From an uncultured Bacilli bacterium (lineage in GTDB: Bacteria > Bacillota_I > Bacilli_A > RF39 > UBA660): a DNA stretch of 13,441 nucleotides. The DNA lies in contig CAJOQL010000093.1 of NCBI GenBank assembly GCA_905236935.1, positions 1 to 13,441 on the forward strand, written 5' to 3'. Below the pieces are notes generated by a model. It saw only the letters and a list, made by a program, of their open reading frames with translations. It searched no databases and was not told the DNA's origin. Positions 1-5,416 of the stretch are shown here, piece by piece (within the stretch, counting starts at the first letter, position 1; every line of letters begins with the position of its first letter). The position numbers were made by a program, and so were the translations under genes.

Positions 1-252
1 AGCATCCATTACATCCTTACTAGGATCTTTAATATCAATAAGTCTTTTATGCGTACGCATTTCAAATTGTTCACGAGCATCTTTATATTTATGTACAGCT
101 CTTAAAACAGTAATTTTTTGAATTTCAGTAGGTAGTGGTACTGGTCCAGATACCTCTGCTCCAATTCTTTTTAAAGTTTCAACAATCTTTGCTGCAGCAT
201 TATCAAGAACTCTATGATCGTATGCTTTTAGTTTGATTCTTACTTTTGACAT
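1..252 (-). CDS. rpsJ: Small ribosomal subunit protein S10 (uS10), 3' end cut off by window
   Basis: This is a component of the 30S subunit head; in many bacteria S10 also acts as NusE in transcription antitermination. The 84 codons visible begin [17 protein letters not shown] and continue through the conserved stretches [17 protein letters not shown] and [14 protein letters not shown], colinear with S10 homologues of about 102 residues, so about 18 residues lie beyond the left edge. The ATG at 252-250 is preceded 8 nt upstream by a strong GGAGG (265-261), which fixes the start. It is the usual first gene of the S10 ribosomal protein operon, so rplC, rplD and others are expected to the left. 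It has its own promoter (389-416) and a structured leader. Identification is secure from the sequence itself. Confidence 0.97.
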   Translation of the reverse strand, partial: MSKVRIKLKAYDHRVLDNAAAKIVETLKRIGAEVSGPVPLPTEIQKITVLRAVHKYKDAREQFEMRTHKRLIDIKDPSKDVMDA

Positions 253-384
253 TTTATTGTCCTCCCTTCGTCCATATCTTGCACGGGCATAGCTCCGTAA
301 CGAATTACCCTGATGCTAGATTAAATATCAGCAACTTAACCTAGTGTATCAGCAACCTCGCACATCTAAGCCAGTCAAACCAAT
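253..384 (-). ncRNA. Structured 5' leader of the S10 operon (candidate cis-regulatory RNA)
   Basis: About 130 nt separate the predicted transcription start (about 381-384) from the rpsJ ATG. The 10-mer GTTGCTGATA occurs twice (356-347 and 335-326), 21 nt apart. CTAGGTTAA (344-336) pairs with TTAATCTAG (324-316) as nine pairs including one G-U. CTGAT of the first 10-mer (352-348) pairs with ATCAG (314-310), extending the same hairpin below a small internal loop. The second 10-mer sits in the 11-nt apical loop. A small GTAA-TTCG-TTAC hairpin follows (308-297). Long structured leaders that bind a ribosomal protein are known for ribosomal operons. That this one regulates S10 synthesis is inference; I did not match it to a named RNA family. 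Confidence 0.55.
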
Positions 385-388
385 GTAA

Positions 389-416
389 ATTATACCATAA
401 AATATATGAATTTCAA
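389..416 (-). promoter_or_regulatory. sigma-A-type promoter of the S10 operon
   Basis: On the minus strand TTGAAA (416-411) is followed by a 16-bp spacer and a perfect TATAAT (394-389), with an extended -10 TG giving TGGTATAAT. Transcription should start near 381-384. This is among the best promoter matches in the window, as expected for a ribosomal protein operon. A GAAATT-GCAA-AATTTC hairpin (434-419) lies immediately upstream of the -35; it has no T-tract and its role is unknown. Confidence 0.85.
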
Positions 417-464
417 GGGAAATTTTGCAATTTCTTAAGATTTTTCGGGATTTCTTGCTATTTT

Positions 465-743
465 TTATCTTCTTCCACCATAACTATTACTATCTAAACT
501 TGAGGTTTCATTTTGAAACCTCAAGTCTCTATATTCTTCCTCATTAATTCTAAACATAAATCTTTCTGGAAATCTATTAAGATGTCTTTTTACAGCTAAA
601 TTAATAGATTTTGCACCATTTTTACATTCATATAGTTCTGCTAAATCAAAATCTAACATTACCTCTTTATCTCTTATTTTATAAATTCTATTTTTAATTT
701 TTAAAACTTCTAATTCATTATTATTCGTAAATAATCGATCCAT
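465..743 (-). CDS. Truncated ORF6N-domain protein (phage-type DNA-binding domain remnant)
   Basis: The 92-residue product matches the N-terminal ORF6N domain (phage antirepressor/KilA-N-associated family): a KNRIYKIRDKEVMLDFDLAELYE segment at about residues 17-39, then VKRHLNRFPERFMFRINEEE at about 52-71 and a terminal SYGGRR. Full members continue after GGRR with a YLPYAFTEQG-like segment and further domains; here a TAA follows GGRR directly and neither the same frame nor the following bases restore that segment. I therefore see a shortened gene, either a decaying prophage relic or a stand-alone DNA-binding domain. The ATG at 743 has a modest GGAAAGG upstream. A leftward promoter with a terminator (818-840) lies upstream and may control it. 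The family call is good; whether it functions is unknown. Confidence 0.7.
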   Translation of the reverse strand: MDRLFTNNNELEVLKIKNRIYKIRDKEVMLDFDLAELYECKNGAKSINLAVKRHLNRFPERFMFRINEEEYRDLRFQNETSSLDSNSYGGRR

Positions 744-817
744 ATTTCTTACCTTTCCATACTTAATTACATAATTATTTTTATAGATTTTTAAAATCTG
801 TAATTTAGAAAAAATAA

Positions 818-840
818 AAAGACTAATGTGAGTAGTCTTT
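818..840 (-). terminator. Intrinsic terminator upstream of the ORF6N gene
   Basis: A perfect 8-bp stem (AAAGACTA / TAGTCTTT) with a 7-nt loop is followed on the minus strand by a T-rich tail (TTATTTTTT). On the plus strand the tail is weaker (ATTCCTATTT). It lies between two divergent genes where no gene end needs it, which suggests that it ends the short leftward transcript. Confidence 0.65.
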
Positions 841-888
841 ATTCCTATTTATATTAAATAACAATTTTTGATATATATTCTTTTTCAT
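823..888 (-). CDS. Possible 21-residue leader peptide inside a short transcript
   Basis: An ATG at 888-886 opens a 21-codon frame beginning MKKNIYQKLLF and ending in TAG (825-823) inside the terminator hairpin. The ATG lies 8 nt after the predicted -10 hexamer, so it would be leaderless or nearly so, with no Shine-Dalgarno sequence. The same arrangement is seen at the lysozyme-like gene at 4487. The peptide has no recognisable family. It could equally be chance coding within a small RNA, so confidence is low. Confidence 0.22.
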   Translation of the reverse strand: MKKNIYQKLLFNINRNKDYSH

Positions 889-896
889 TAGAAATT

Positions 897-926
897 ATTC
901 TAACAATATTTTTGGTTATATGTCAA
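897..926 (-). promoter_or_regulatory. Leftward promoter with consensus -35, overlapping the divergent promoter
   Basis: On the minus strand a perfect TTGACA (926-921) is separated by 18 bp from TAGAAT (902-897), five of six matches to the -10 consensus. The -35 box lies inside the spacer of the rightward glycosyltransferase promoter (912-939), so RNA polymerase can probably occupy only one at a time. Confidence 0.6.
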
Positions 927-939
927 TATGTGATATAAT
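912..939 (+). promoter_or_regulatory. Rightward promoter of the GT2 gene (extended -10)
   Basis: TATAAT at 934-939 is preceded by TGA, making an extended -10 (TGATATAAT). A poor -35 (TTGGTT, 912-917) lies 16 bp upstream, consistent with an extended -10 promoter. The start would be near 946, leaving a very short leader in which AGAGGTGA (946-953) is the ribosome binding site. Confidence 0.65.
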
Positions 940-962
940 GACTATAGAGGTGACATAAAAAT

Positions 963-1904
963 ATGAAATTAAATGTAATTATCCCAATGTATAATGAAGA
1001 AGGTAATGTAGCTCTTATGTATAAAGCATTATCTGACACTTTAAAAGATATTAAATATGAACTTATATTTATAAATGATGGATCAAAAGATAAAACTTAT
1101 GATATGCTAAGTGACATATATAACAATGATAAAAAACATGTAAGAGTTATTAATTTTAGTCGTAATTTTGGTAAAGACGCCGCTATTTATGCAGGGCTTG
1201 CTCATTCAAAAGCTAAGTATACAGTTATAGTAGATGGTGATTTACAACAAAATCCAAGATATTTATTAGAAATGATGCTATTCTTAGAAGAAAATGATGA
1301 TTATGATGTTGTAGCAATGGTTAATGAAGATCGTAAAAAAGAAGGAGCAATTGTTAAATTACTCAAAAATGGATTTTATTCTTTTATGAACATCTTATCA
1401 GACACTAAATTTCACAAAGGTGCATCAGATTTTAGAATGTTTAGAAGAGGTGTAGTTGAAGCAATACTTACCCTTCCAGAAAATAATCGTTTTTCCAAAG
1501 GAATCTTTTCTTGGGTAGGATTTAAAACTAAATATATGAAATATGATGTTGAAGATAGACACTCTGGTAAATCAAACTTTAACATTAAAAGTTCTTTTAG
1601 ATATGCATGGCAAGGTATTTTAAACTTTAGTGTTAAACCACTTAAAGTAGCAACTGTTTTAGGAACAATTTTTTCTTTATTTTCATTTATTTACTTATTA
1701 GTTGTTATTATTAAAACTCTTATTACAGGTGCTGATGTTCCTGGATATCCTTCTCTTATATGTATCATCTTACTTTTAGGTGGTCTTAACTTGATGGCAG
1801 TTGGTATCCTTGGAGAATACATATCTAAAATGTATTTAGAAATTAAAAAAAGACCTATATATGTTGCTAAAAATAAATTAGGCTTTGAAGATGATATATT
1901 ATAA
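963..1904 (+). CDS. GT2-family membrane glycosyltransferase (GtrB / polyprenyl-phosphate type)
   Basis: This family transfers a sugar from a nucleotide sugar to undecaprenyl phosphate or a related lipid carrier at the inner face of the membrane, feeding wall or surface glycan modification. The 313 residues show a GT-A domain: VIIPMYNEE at 5-13, INDGS at 37-41, FSRNFGKDAA at 65-74 and the nucleotide-sugar/metal site VDGDLQ at 90-95 (usually DADLQ, so A is replaced by G). RFSKGIFSWVGF (176-187) and a basic RHSGKSNF (199-206) follow. Two C-terminal membrane helices lie at about 228-251 and 263-284, as in GtrB-like proteins. The start is supported by AGAGGTGA 9 nt upstream. It is a monocistronic plus-strand gene among minus-strand genes, ending in a shared terminator. 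Donor and acceptor cannot be told from sequence. Confidence 0.88.
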   Translation: MKLNVIIPMYNEEGNVALMYKALSDTLKDIKYELIFINDGSKDKTYDMLSDIYNNDKKHVRVINFSRNFGKDAAIYAGLAHSKAKYTVIVDGDLQQNPRYLLEMMLFLEENDDYDVVAMVNEDRKKEGAIVKLLKNGFYSFMNILSDTKFHKGASDFRMFRRGVVEAILTLPENNRFSKGIFSWVGFKTKYMKYDVEDRHSGKSNFNIKSSFRYAWQGILNFSVKPLKVATVLGTIFSLFSFIYLLVVIIKTLITGADVPGYPSLICIILLLGGLNLMAVGILGEYISKMYLEIKKRPIYVAKNKLGFEDDIL

Positions 1905-1934
1905 AAAGGCTTTATTACGTTTAAAAGCCTTTTT
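1903..1934. terminator. Bidirectional terminator shared by GT2 and rdgB
   Basis: An 11-bp perfect stem AAAAAGGCTTT / AAAGCCTTTTT with a 10-nt loop carries A- and T-tracts that serve both directions. The TAA of the glycosyltransferase (1902-1904) enters the left arm and the TAA of the rdgB-like gene (1923-1921) lies in the loop, so the two convergent genes end in the same hairpin. Confidence 0.9.
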
Positions 1935-2499
1935 TATATTGATTATTTAACTTTCTTTTTAAATCACTAGCTGCAAGTGCCCTAGCGCTTATTTGATTTT
2001 TTTCTTCTGGAGTAAGTTCTGCAAGTGTTTTACCACTTTCTAATTCAAATATTTCATCAAACCCAAAACCATTATTTCCTCTTCTTTCATATGAAATAGT
2101 ACCATTTAACACCCCTTCACCAGTAATAATTTCATTTCCATTATAATAAACAAGTACACATACCACTTTTGCTGATCTATCTGAAAATTTACTAATTTCA
2201 TTAATTAAATACTCATTTCGCTCTTTATCAGTAGCATTATCTCCTAAAAACCTATGAGTCATAACACCTGGAAAATCATTTAAACATGTTATACATAAAC
2301 CAGAATCATCAGCAATTACCTCTTCATTTGTTATTTCATATATTTCAAGAGCCTTCTTTTTCGCATTACCAAAAAATGAATCTGCATCTTCAATAACATC
2401 TATATTAATATTTTTATCTTTTAATGAGAATATTTCAAAATCATTTAAAATTTTTCTTATTTCTTCTAATTTACCTTTATTATTTGTTGCTAAAATCAT
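1921..2499 (-). CDS. rdgB: RdgB/HAM1-type XTP/dITP pyrophosphatase (variant motifs)
   Basis: The family hydrolyses non-canonical purine nucleotides (XTP, dITP, ITP) to monophosphate and pyrophosphate, keeping them out of nucleic acids. The 192 residues have the usual order: ILATNNKGKLEEIRKIL at 2-18 (nucleotide-binding loop), FFGNAKKKA at 42-50, ADDSGL at 63-68 with the catalytic acidic pair, FPGVMTHRF at 76-84, GFGFDEIF at 144-151, and AELTPEEKNQISARALA at 160-176. Two usually conserved elements differ: the normal SHR triad reads SAR (171-173), and GYDPxF reads GFDEIF. Length is typical. The ATG is preceded by AAAGGAGA. The gene starts 28 bp after the hydrogenase-like gene and probably shares its transcript. 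The family is secure; full activity is less so. Confidence 0.88.
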   Translation of the reverse strand: MILATNNKGKLEEIRKILNDFEIFSLKDKNINIDVIEDADSFFGNAKKKALEIYEITNEEVIADDSGLCITCLNDFPGVMTHRFLGDNATDKERNEYLINEISKFSDRSAKVVCVLVYYNGNEIITGEGVLNGTISYERRGNNGFGFDEIFELESGKTLAELTPEEKNQISARALAASDLKRKLNNQYKKGF

Positions 2500-2527
2500 A
2501 ATTAAATTCTCCTTTAACTAATATAGT

Positions 2528-3868
2528 TTAATGCTTAATATGAAGTAATTTCTCACATTTACTACTTCCTGGATTGTCTAAATAATCTTCATACAAATTT
2601 TTAATAACTGGATTTTTATAGGGATATTTAATAGATGATTTAATGTCCTTTTTAAATAACCCTTTTATTCTAGCATCTTTAATCTTATCTTTTTCATTAA
2701 TTGGCATTAGCACTTGACCTCCGCCATTAATACATCCTCCACTGCAATTCATTACTTCAATAAAGTTAAATTTATCTTTAATAGGAAGAATTTTTTCTAA
2801 ATTTTGAAGGGTACTTACAGCCGCACAAGTAATTATTTCTTTATTTATTTTAACTTTTAATTCTTTATAAAATTCCTTATCTTTAATTGATATTTCATCA
2901 CTAGATAAATCTCTACCAGTAATATAATAATAAAGCACTCTTATTACAGATAAAGTTACTCCTGAACTTGCACCATATATTGTTCCAGAAGAAGAACCAT
3001 TAATTGTATCAAATTCAGAATCTTCTAAAGATTTAAAATCAATATTTTCTTCTTTAATTAAATGAGCTAGCTCACTAGTAGTAATTACATAATCACAATC
3101 AGTATTTATAATTTCTGCCTTTTTAGAAGTACATGGTGTAATAGCTACAATAATAGCCTTTTTCTCATCTAACTCTTCCTCTTTTAAATAAATATTTTTA
3201 ATAACTGATGCTTCCATTCCAATCGGACTTTTACATGTAGATAGATTAGAAATTAACTCAGAATGATAAGTTCTTGCATATTTTACCCATGATGGACAAC
3301 AACTTGAAAACATTAATTCTTTTTTTGCTAAACGATTTTTAAGTTCAAAAGCTTCTTCCATACTAGTTAAGTCTGCTCCAAAAGTAGTATCAAAAACATA
3401 ATCAAAACCAATCTCTTTTAAAGCCGCTACCATTTTACCTTCTAAAAATTTACCAGGTTCATAACCAAAAGCATCCCCTATTCCAACTCTAACAGCTGGA
3501 CTAGTTAGCGCTATAACGGTATACTCTGGATTATTTATATATTCTAATATATTTTTATAATCATACTTTGGAGTTAATGCTCCAGTTGGACATGTTAAAA
3601 TACACTGTCCACAATTAATACATACATTATCATCTTTAATTCCTACAATGTTTTCACAGGTCCTCGTACATACTCCGCAGTTAATACATTTCTCAAATAT
3701 ACGATTGATTCCTGGATTATCTTCTTTAATTGTTTTACGATTATACTTTTTTTCTTCCTCTTCGATAAGTTCAAAATAAGAAAAATTAGAATTACATAAA
3801 GGACAATAATAACCATCTGGCATTTCTCCAAAATGAATAAAACCACATTTATTACATTTATACTTCAT
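2528..3868 (-). CDS. [FeFe]-hydrogenase-like protein with N-terminal rubredoxin-like domain
   Basis: The family catalyses reversible proton reduction to H2 at a cytoplasmic H-cluster. Domains of the 446 residues: a rubredoxin-like knuckle with CxxC pairs C5/C8 and C22/C25; two [4Fe-4S] motifs (C61, C64, C67, C71 and C83, C86, C89, C93); then the large hydrogenase domain. The H-cluster signatures are SSCCPSW at 188-194 (L1), ITPCTSKKAE at 243-252 (L2, classically MPC) and EVMNCSGGCINGGGQ at 371-385 (L3, classically MAC). All four expected cluster cysteines (C191, C246, C375, C379) and the neighbouring C190 are present. From memory TPC instead of MPC occurs in group B-type enzymes. No HydE/F/G maturase is in the window. 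GGTGA precedes the ATG. Redox partner and direction are unknown; an H2-sensor role is not excluded. Confidence 0.88.
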   Translation of the reverse strand: MKYKCNKCGFIHFGEMPDGYYCPLCNSNFSYFELIEEEEKKYNRKTIKEDNPGINRIFEKCINCGVCTRTCENIVGIKDDNVCINCGQCILTCPTGALTPKYDYKNILEYINNPEYTVIALTSPAVRVGIGDAFGYEPGKFLEGKMVAALKEIGFDYVFDTTFGADLTSMEEAFELKNRLAKKELMFSSCCPSWVKYARTYHSELISNLSTCKSPIGMEASVIKNIYLKEEELDEKKAIIVAITPCTSKKAEIINTDCDYVITTSELAHLIKEENIDFKSLEDSEFDTINGSSSGTIYGASSGVTLSVIRVLYYYITGRDLSSDEISIKDKEFYKELKVKINKEIITCAAVSTLQNLEKILPIKDKFNFIEVMNCSGGCINGGGQVLMPINEKDKIKDARIKGLFKKDIKSSIKYPYKNPVIKNLYEDYLDNPGSSKCEKLLHIKH

Positions 3869-3885
3869 TTATCTTCACCATAATA

Positions 3886-3914
3886 ATAATAGCAAAAATA
3901 GCAAAATAAAACAA
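3886..3914 (-). promoter_or_regulatory. Possible weak promoter in front of the hydrogenase gene
   Basis: TTGTTT (3914-3909), a 17-bp spacer and TATTAT (3891-3886) lie in the 46-bp gap upstream of the hydrogenase. In such AT-rich DNA this match may be chance; readthrough from the gene at 4487 is an equally good explanation of its expression. Confidence 0.25.
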
Positions 3915-4487
3915 TTAAGATGCCTTAACTGTTTCATAATAAGCATTAACTTTAGAAGCCCACGACGTGCTTTCAGCATATTTAGAATTCATTTTTTCTG
4001 GAGTTGTTAATCCCTTTAACCAATAGTATTTATAAAGCATATTTAAATATGAATTTATACCATCTTCTAAAGAATTAAAACTAGCATAAGCACCACCATT
4101 ACAAGCAGGTTTTCCTTTCATTCCTCCAATATTATTACATACTCTTGCTAAATAAGAGCAACCCCATTTGCAACCTGTTTCTAAATTTACAATCGAAACT
4201 GCTAAATATGGGTCTAATCCTGTTTCAGCTGTAAACTTAGCAAAATACTTGCCAGTACCAGATAATTCATGATAAAGATTCTTATCTAACTTCACTGCTA
4301 ATTCATCTTCAGTTAAGCCATCCCAAACAATTTTAACGTTATTAAAACTATAGCCTGGTTCCTTATAAGCTATTTCAATTGTAGTTTTTTCTTCCATCTT
4401 GTTTTCTTTTTTTACTATATAACAAGCACTAAAAATAATACCTACTAAAAATAAAATTGTAAAAATAAATTTTTCTCTTTTTTTCAT
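3915..4487 (-). CDS. Secreted/lipoprotein lysozyme- or glucosaminidase-like peptidoglycan hydrolase
   Basis: The 190-residue protein has a basic N-terminus and hydrophobic stretch (about 7-21) ending in FSAC, a possible lipobox with Cys22, so it is secreted or membrane-anchored. The C-terminal half (about 75-190) resembles lysozyme-superfamily glucosaminidase/transglycosylase domains: GLDPYLAVSIVNLETG with likely catalytic Glu103, NNIGGMKG at 118-125, YASFNSLEDGINSYLNML at 134-151, and a closing YAESTSWASKVNAYY. Four cysteines (106, 110, 117, 129) cluster beside the catalytic region, unusual for an exported Bacillota protein. No Shine-Dalgarno sequence precedes the ATG, and a TATAAT lies 8 nt upstream, suggesting leaderless translation. 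It is the first gene of a probable unit with the hydrogenase and rdgB, with no evident functional link. Exact bond specificity is unknown. Confidence 0.7.
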   Translation of the reverse strand: MKKREKFIFTILFLVGIIFSACYIVKKENKMEEKTTIEIAYKEPGYSFNNVKIVWDGLTEDELAVKLDKNLYHELSGTGKYFAKFTAETGLDPYLAVSIVNLETGCKWGCSYLARVCNNIGGMKGKPACNGGAYASFNSLEDGINSYLNMLYKYYWLKGLTTPEKMNSKYAESTSWASKVNAYYETVKAS

Positions 4488-4495
4488 AGTAGTAT

Positions 4496-4523
4496 ATTAT
4501 ACATTTCAAAAAAAATATTGCAA
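4496..4523 (-). promoter_or_regulatory. Promoter placed to give a leaderless mRNA
   Basis: TTGCAA (4523-4518), a 16-bp spacer and a perfect TATAAT (4501-4496) sit just upstream of the lysozyme-like gene. Only 8 bp separate the -10 box from the ATG at 4487, so transcription would begin at or within a few bases of the start codon. Confidence 0.6.
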
Positions 4524-4552
4524 GTAAATTTTGTCGATTATTATGAAAAAGA

Positions 4553-4573
4553 AAAAGCCAATTTTTGGCTTTT
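4553..4573 (-). terminator. Intrinsic terminator of the 228-residue protein gene
   Basis: A 9-bp stem (AAAAGCCAA / TTGGCTTTT) with a 3-nt loop, or 8 bp with 5 nt, is followed on the minus strand by TTTCTTTTT. The gene's TAA (4574-4572) lies at the start of the hairpin. It separates this gene from the lysozyme-like gene. Confidence 0.85.
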
Positions 4574-5258
4574 AACAATCATATCCTGCTTCATCACATT
4601 TAACTTTTTCAATATTAATATTCTTTTTTTCGAATGAATTACTTTTTAAATCAATATCATAATGAGTTAAAGTATAATAATCACCATTTGTATACTTATG
4701 TTCAGAAACTTTTAATAAACCATTATAGTATGTAAATTCACCTTTAAAGTTTAGTTTTATATTTCCATTAGCATCATAGATATCTATTGATGGATACCCT
4801 TCCCATCCTCTACTAATTATTAAGTAATTATCATAATTACAAACTTTAGATAAAACTAATTCACTACTAGGTTTACTATCAAATTGCTTTTCATTTAAAT
4901 AATAATCAAAACCACCATTGTTATTTAAAGAATACTTATAAGAATAGTTCTTATTATTTAGTTGAATATTATTAATAATAATATTCTCATAATCTATGTA
5001 ATAATTACCTAAATTAGTAACACAATTATCATCTAGCAAATCAAATGAAATACTCTTATTATCATTTGAAGTAATAGTTGTAGTTCTTGTGCTACTTGTA
5101 ATATTTTTATCAATTTTATTTTCATTATTTCTACTTAAACTATTACTCGTATTCTTACTTTTATTATTTAATACTAAATATATAATCAAGCATAATAAAA
5201 TTATTATTACTAACATTAAAACAATAATTAATAAATTTTTCTTTTTTAAATTATCCAT
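4572..5258 (-). CDS. Membrane-anchored extracellular protein of unknown function, Asn-rich
   Basis: I do not recognise a family. The 228 residues consist of a short basic N-terminus (MDNLKKK), one strongly hydrophobic helix (about 8-30), a Ser/Thr/Asn-rich linker (about 33-70) and a C-terminal domain rich in Asn, Tyr and beta-prone segments with an ISRGWEGYPSIDIYDANGN stretch near 148-166. This suggests an N-in/C-out anchor with an extracellular beta domain. Four cysteines lie in the outer part: one near 79, one near 138, and a pair in the C-terminal KCDEAGYDC. They could form disulfides, as in the neighbouring lysozyme-like protein. AGAGGC lies before the ATG. The gene is flanked by its own promoter-like sequence and terminator, so it is probably monocistronic. 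Codon use is extremely AT-rich, but so are its neighbours. Confidence 0.65.
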   Translation of the reverse strand: MDNLKKKNLLIIVLMLVIIILLCLIIYLVLNNKSKNTSNSLSRNNENKIDKNITSSTRTTTITSNDNKSISFDLLDDNCVTNLGNYYIDYENIIINNIQLNNKNYSYKYSLNNNGGFDYYLNEKQFDSKPSSELVLSKVCNYDNYLIISRGWEGYPSIDIYDANGNIKLNFKGEFTYYNGLLKVSEHKYTNGDYYTLTHYDIDLKSNSFEKKNINIEKVKCDEAGYDC

Positions 5259-5295
5259 TTTTGCCTCTTTTTCTTTTAATTAAAGAATAATACAA

Positions 5296-5323
5296 ATAAT
5301 ACTTATTAACAATAATTTTGTAA
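5296..5323 (-). promoter_or_regulatory. Candidate promoter for the 228-residue protein gene
   Basis: TTACAA (5323-5318), a 16-bp spacer and TATTAT (5301-5296) lie 37 bp before the ATG. An alternative is TTGTTA (5312-5307) with TATTCT (5289-5284) at 17 bp. The region is nearly all A and T, so neither is certain. Confidence 0.35.
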
Positions 5324-5358
5324 AAAACAATATTTGCTTTTACATTAATAATTATTAA
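5319..5358. repeat. Inverted repeats in the intergenic region after truB
   Basis: TGTAAAA (5319-5325) and TTTTACA (5338-5344) form an imperfect hairpin extended by CAA/TTG inside. Directly next to it lies a perfect 14-bp palindrome TTAATAATTATTAA (5345-5358). No good terminator is visible at the end of truB, so this pair may slow polymerase or be an operator. The base composition makes chance likely. Confidence 0.3.
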
Positions 5359-5416
5359 GTTAAGTATTAAAAATAATTAATTGCAAAAATCTTTTTTCAT
5401 ACATGATTAAAGTTAT

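Larger units (their letters stand above)
815..889 (-). ncRNA. Candidate short transcript (about 75 nt) between a promoter and an intrinsic terminator
   Basis: A near-consensus leftward promoter (897-926) should start transcription near 889, and a strong terminator hairpin with a T-rich tail lies at 840-818. No ordinary gene lies between, so the product would be an RNA of about 75 nt. It may be a free small RNA, or the attenuated leader of the ORF6N-like gene at 743. The evidence is promoter and terminator spacing only; no known RNA family was recognised. Confidence 0.4.

Noticed and set aside
3643..3846. Minus-strand frame of 67 codons within the hydrogenase gene
   Set aside because: It is a shifted reading of the Cys-rich iron-sulfur region, and the hydrogenase frame is intact, so it is not evidence of a frameshift.
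5089..5283. Plus-strand frame of 64 codons rich in Leu, Ile and Phe
   Set aside because: It is antisense to the low-complexity membrane/linker region of the 228-residue protein gene and has no ribosome binding site; its composition simply mirrors Asn/Lys codons on the other strand.
5298..5368. Inverted copies of AATACTTA...AAC flanking the hairpin in the truB downstream gap, suggesting a mobile element end
   Set aside because: The match is short, imperfect and made only of common AT-rich words; no transposase or target duplication is present.
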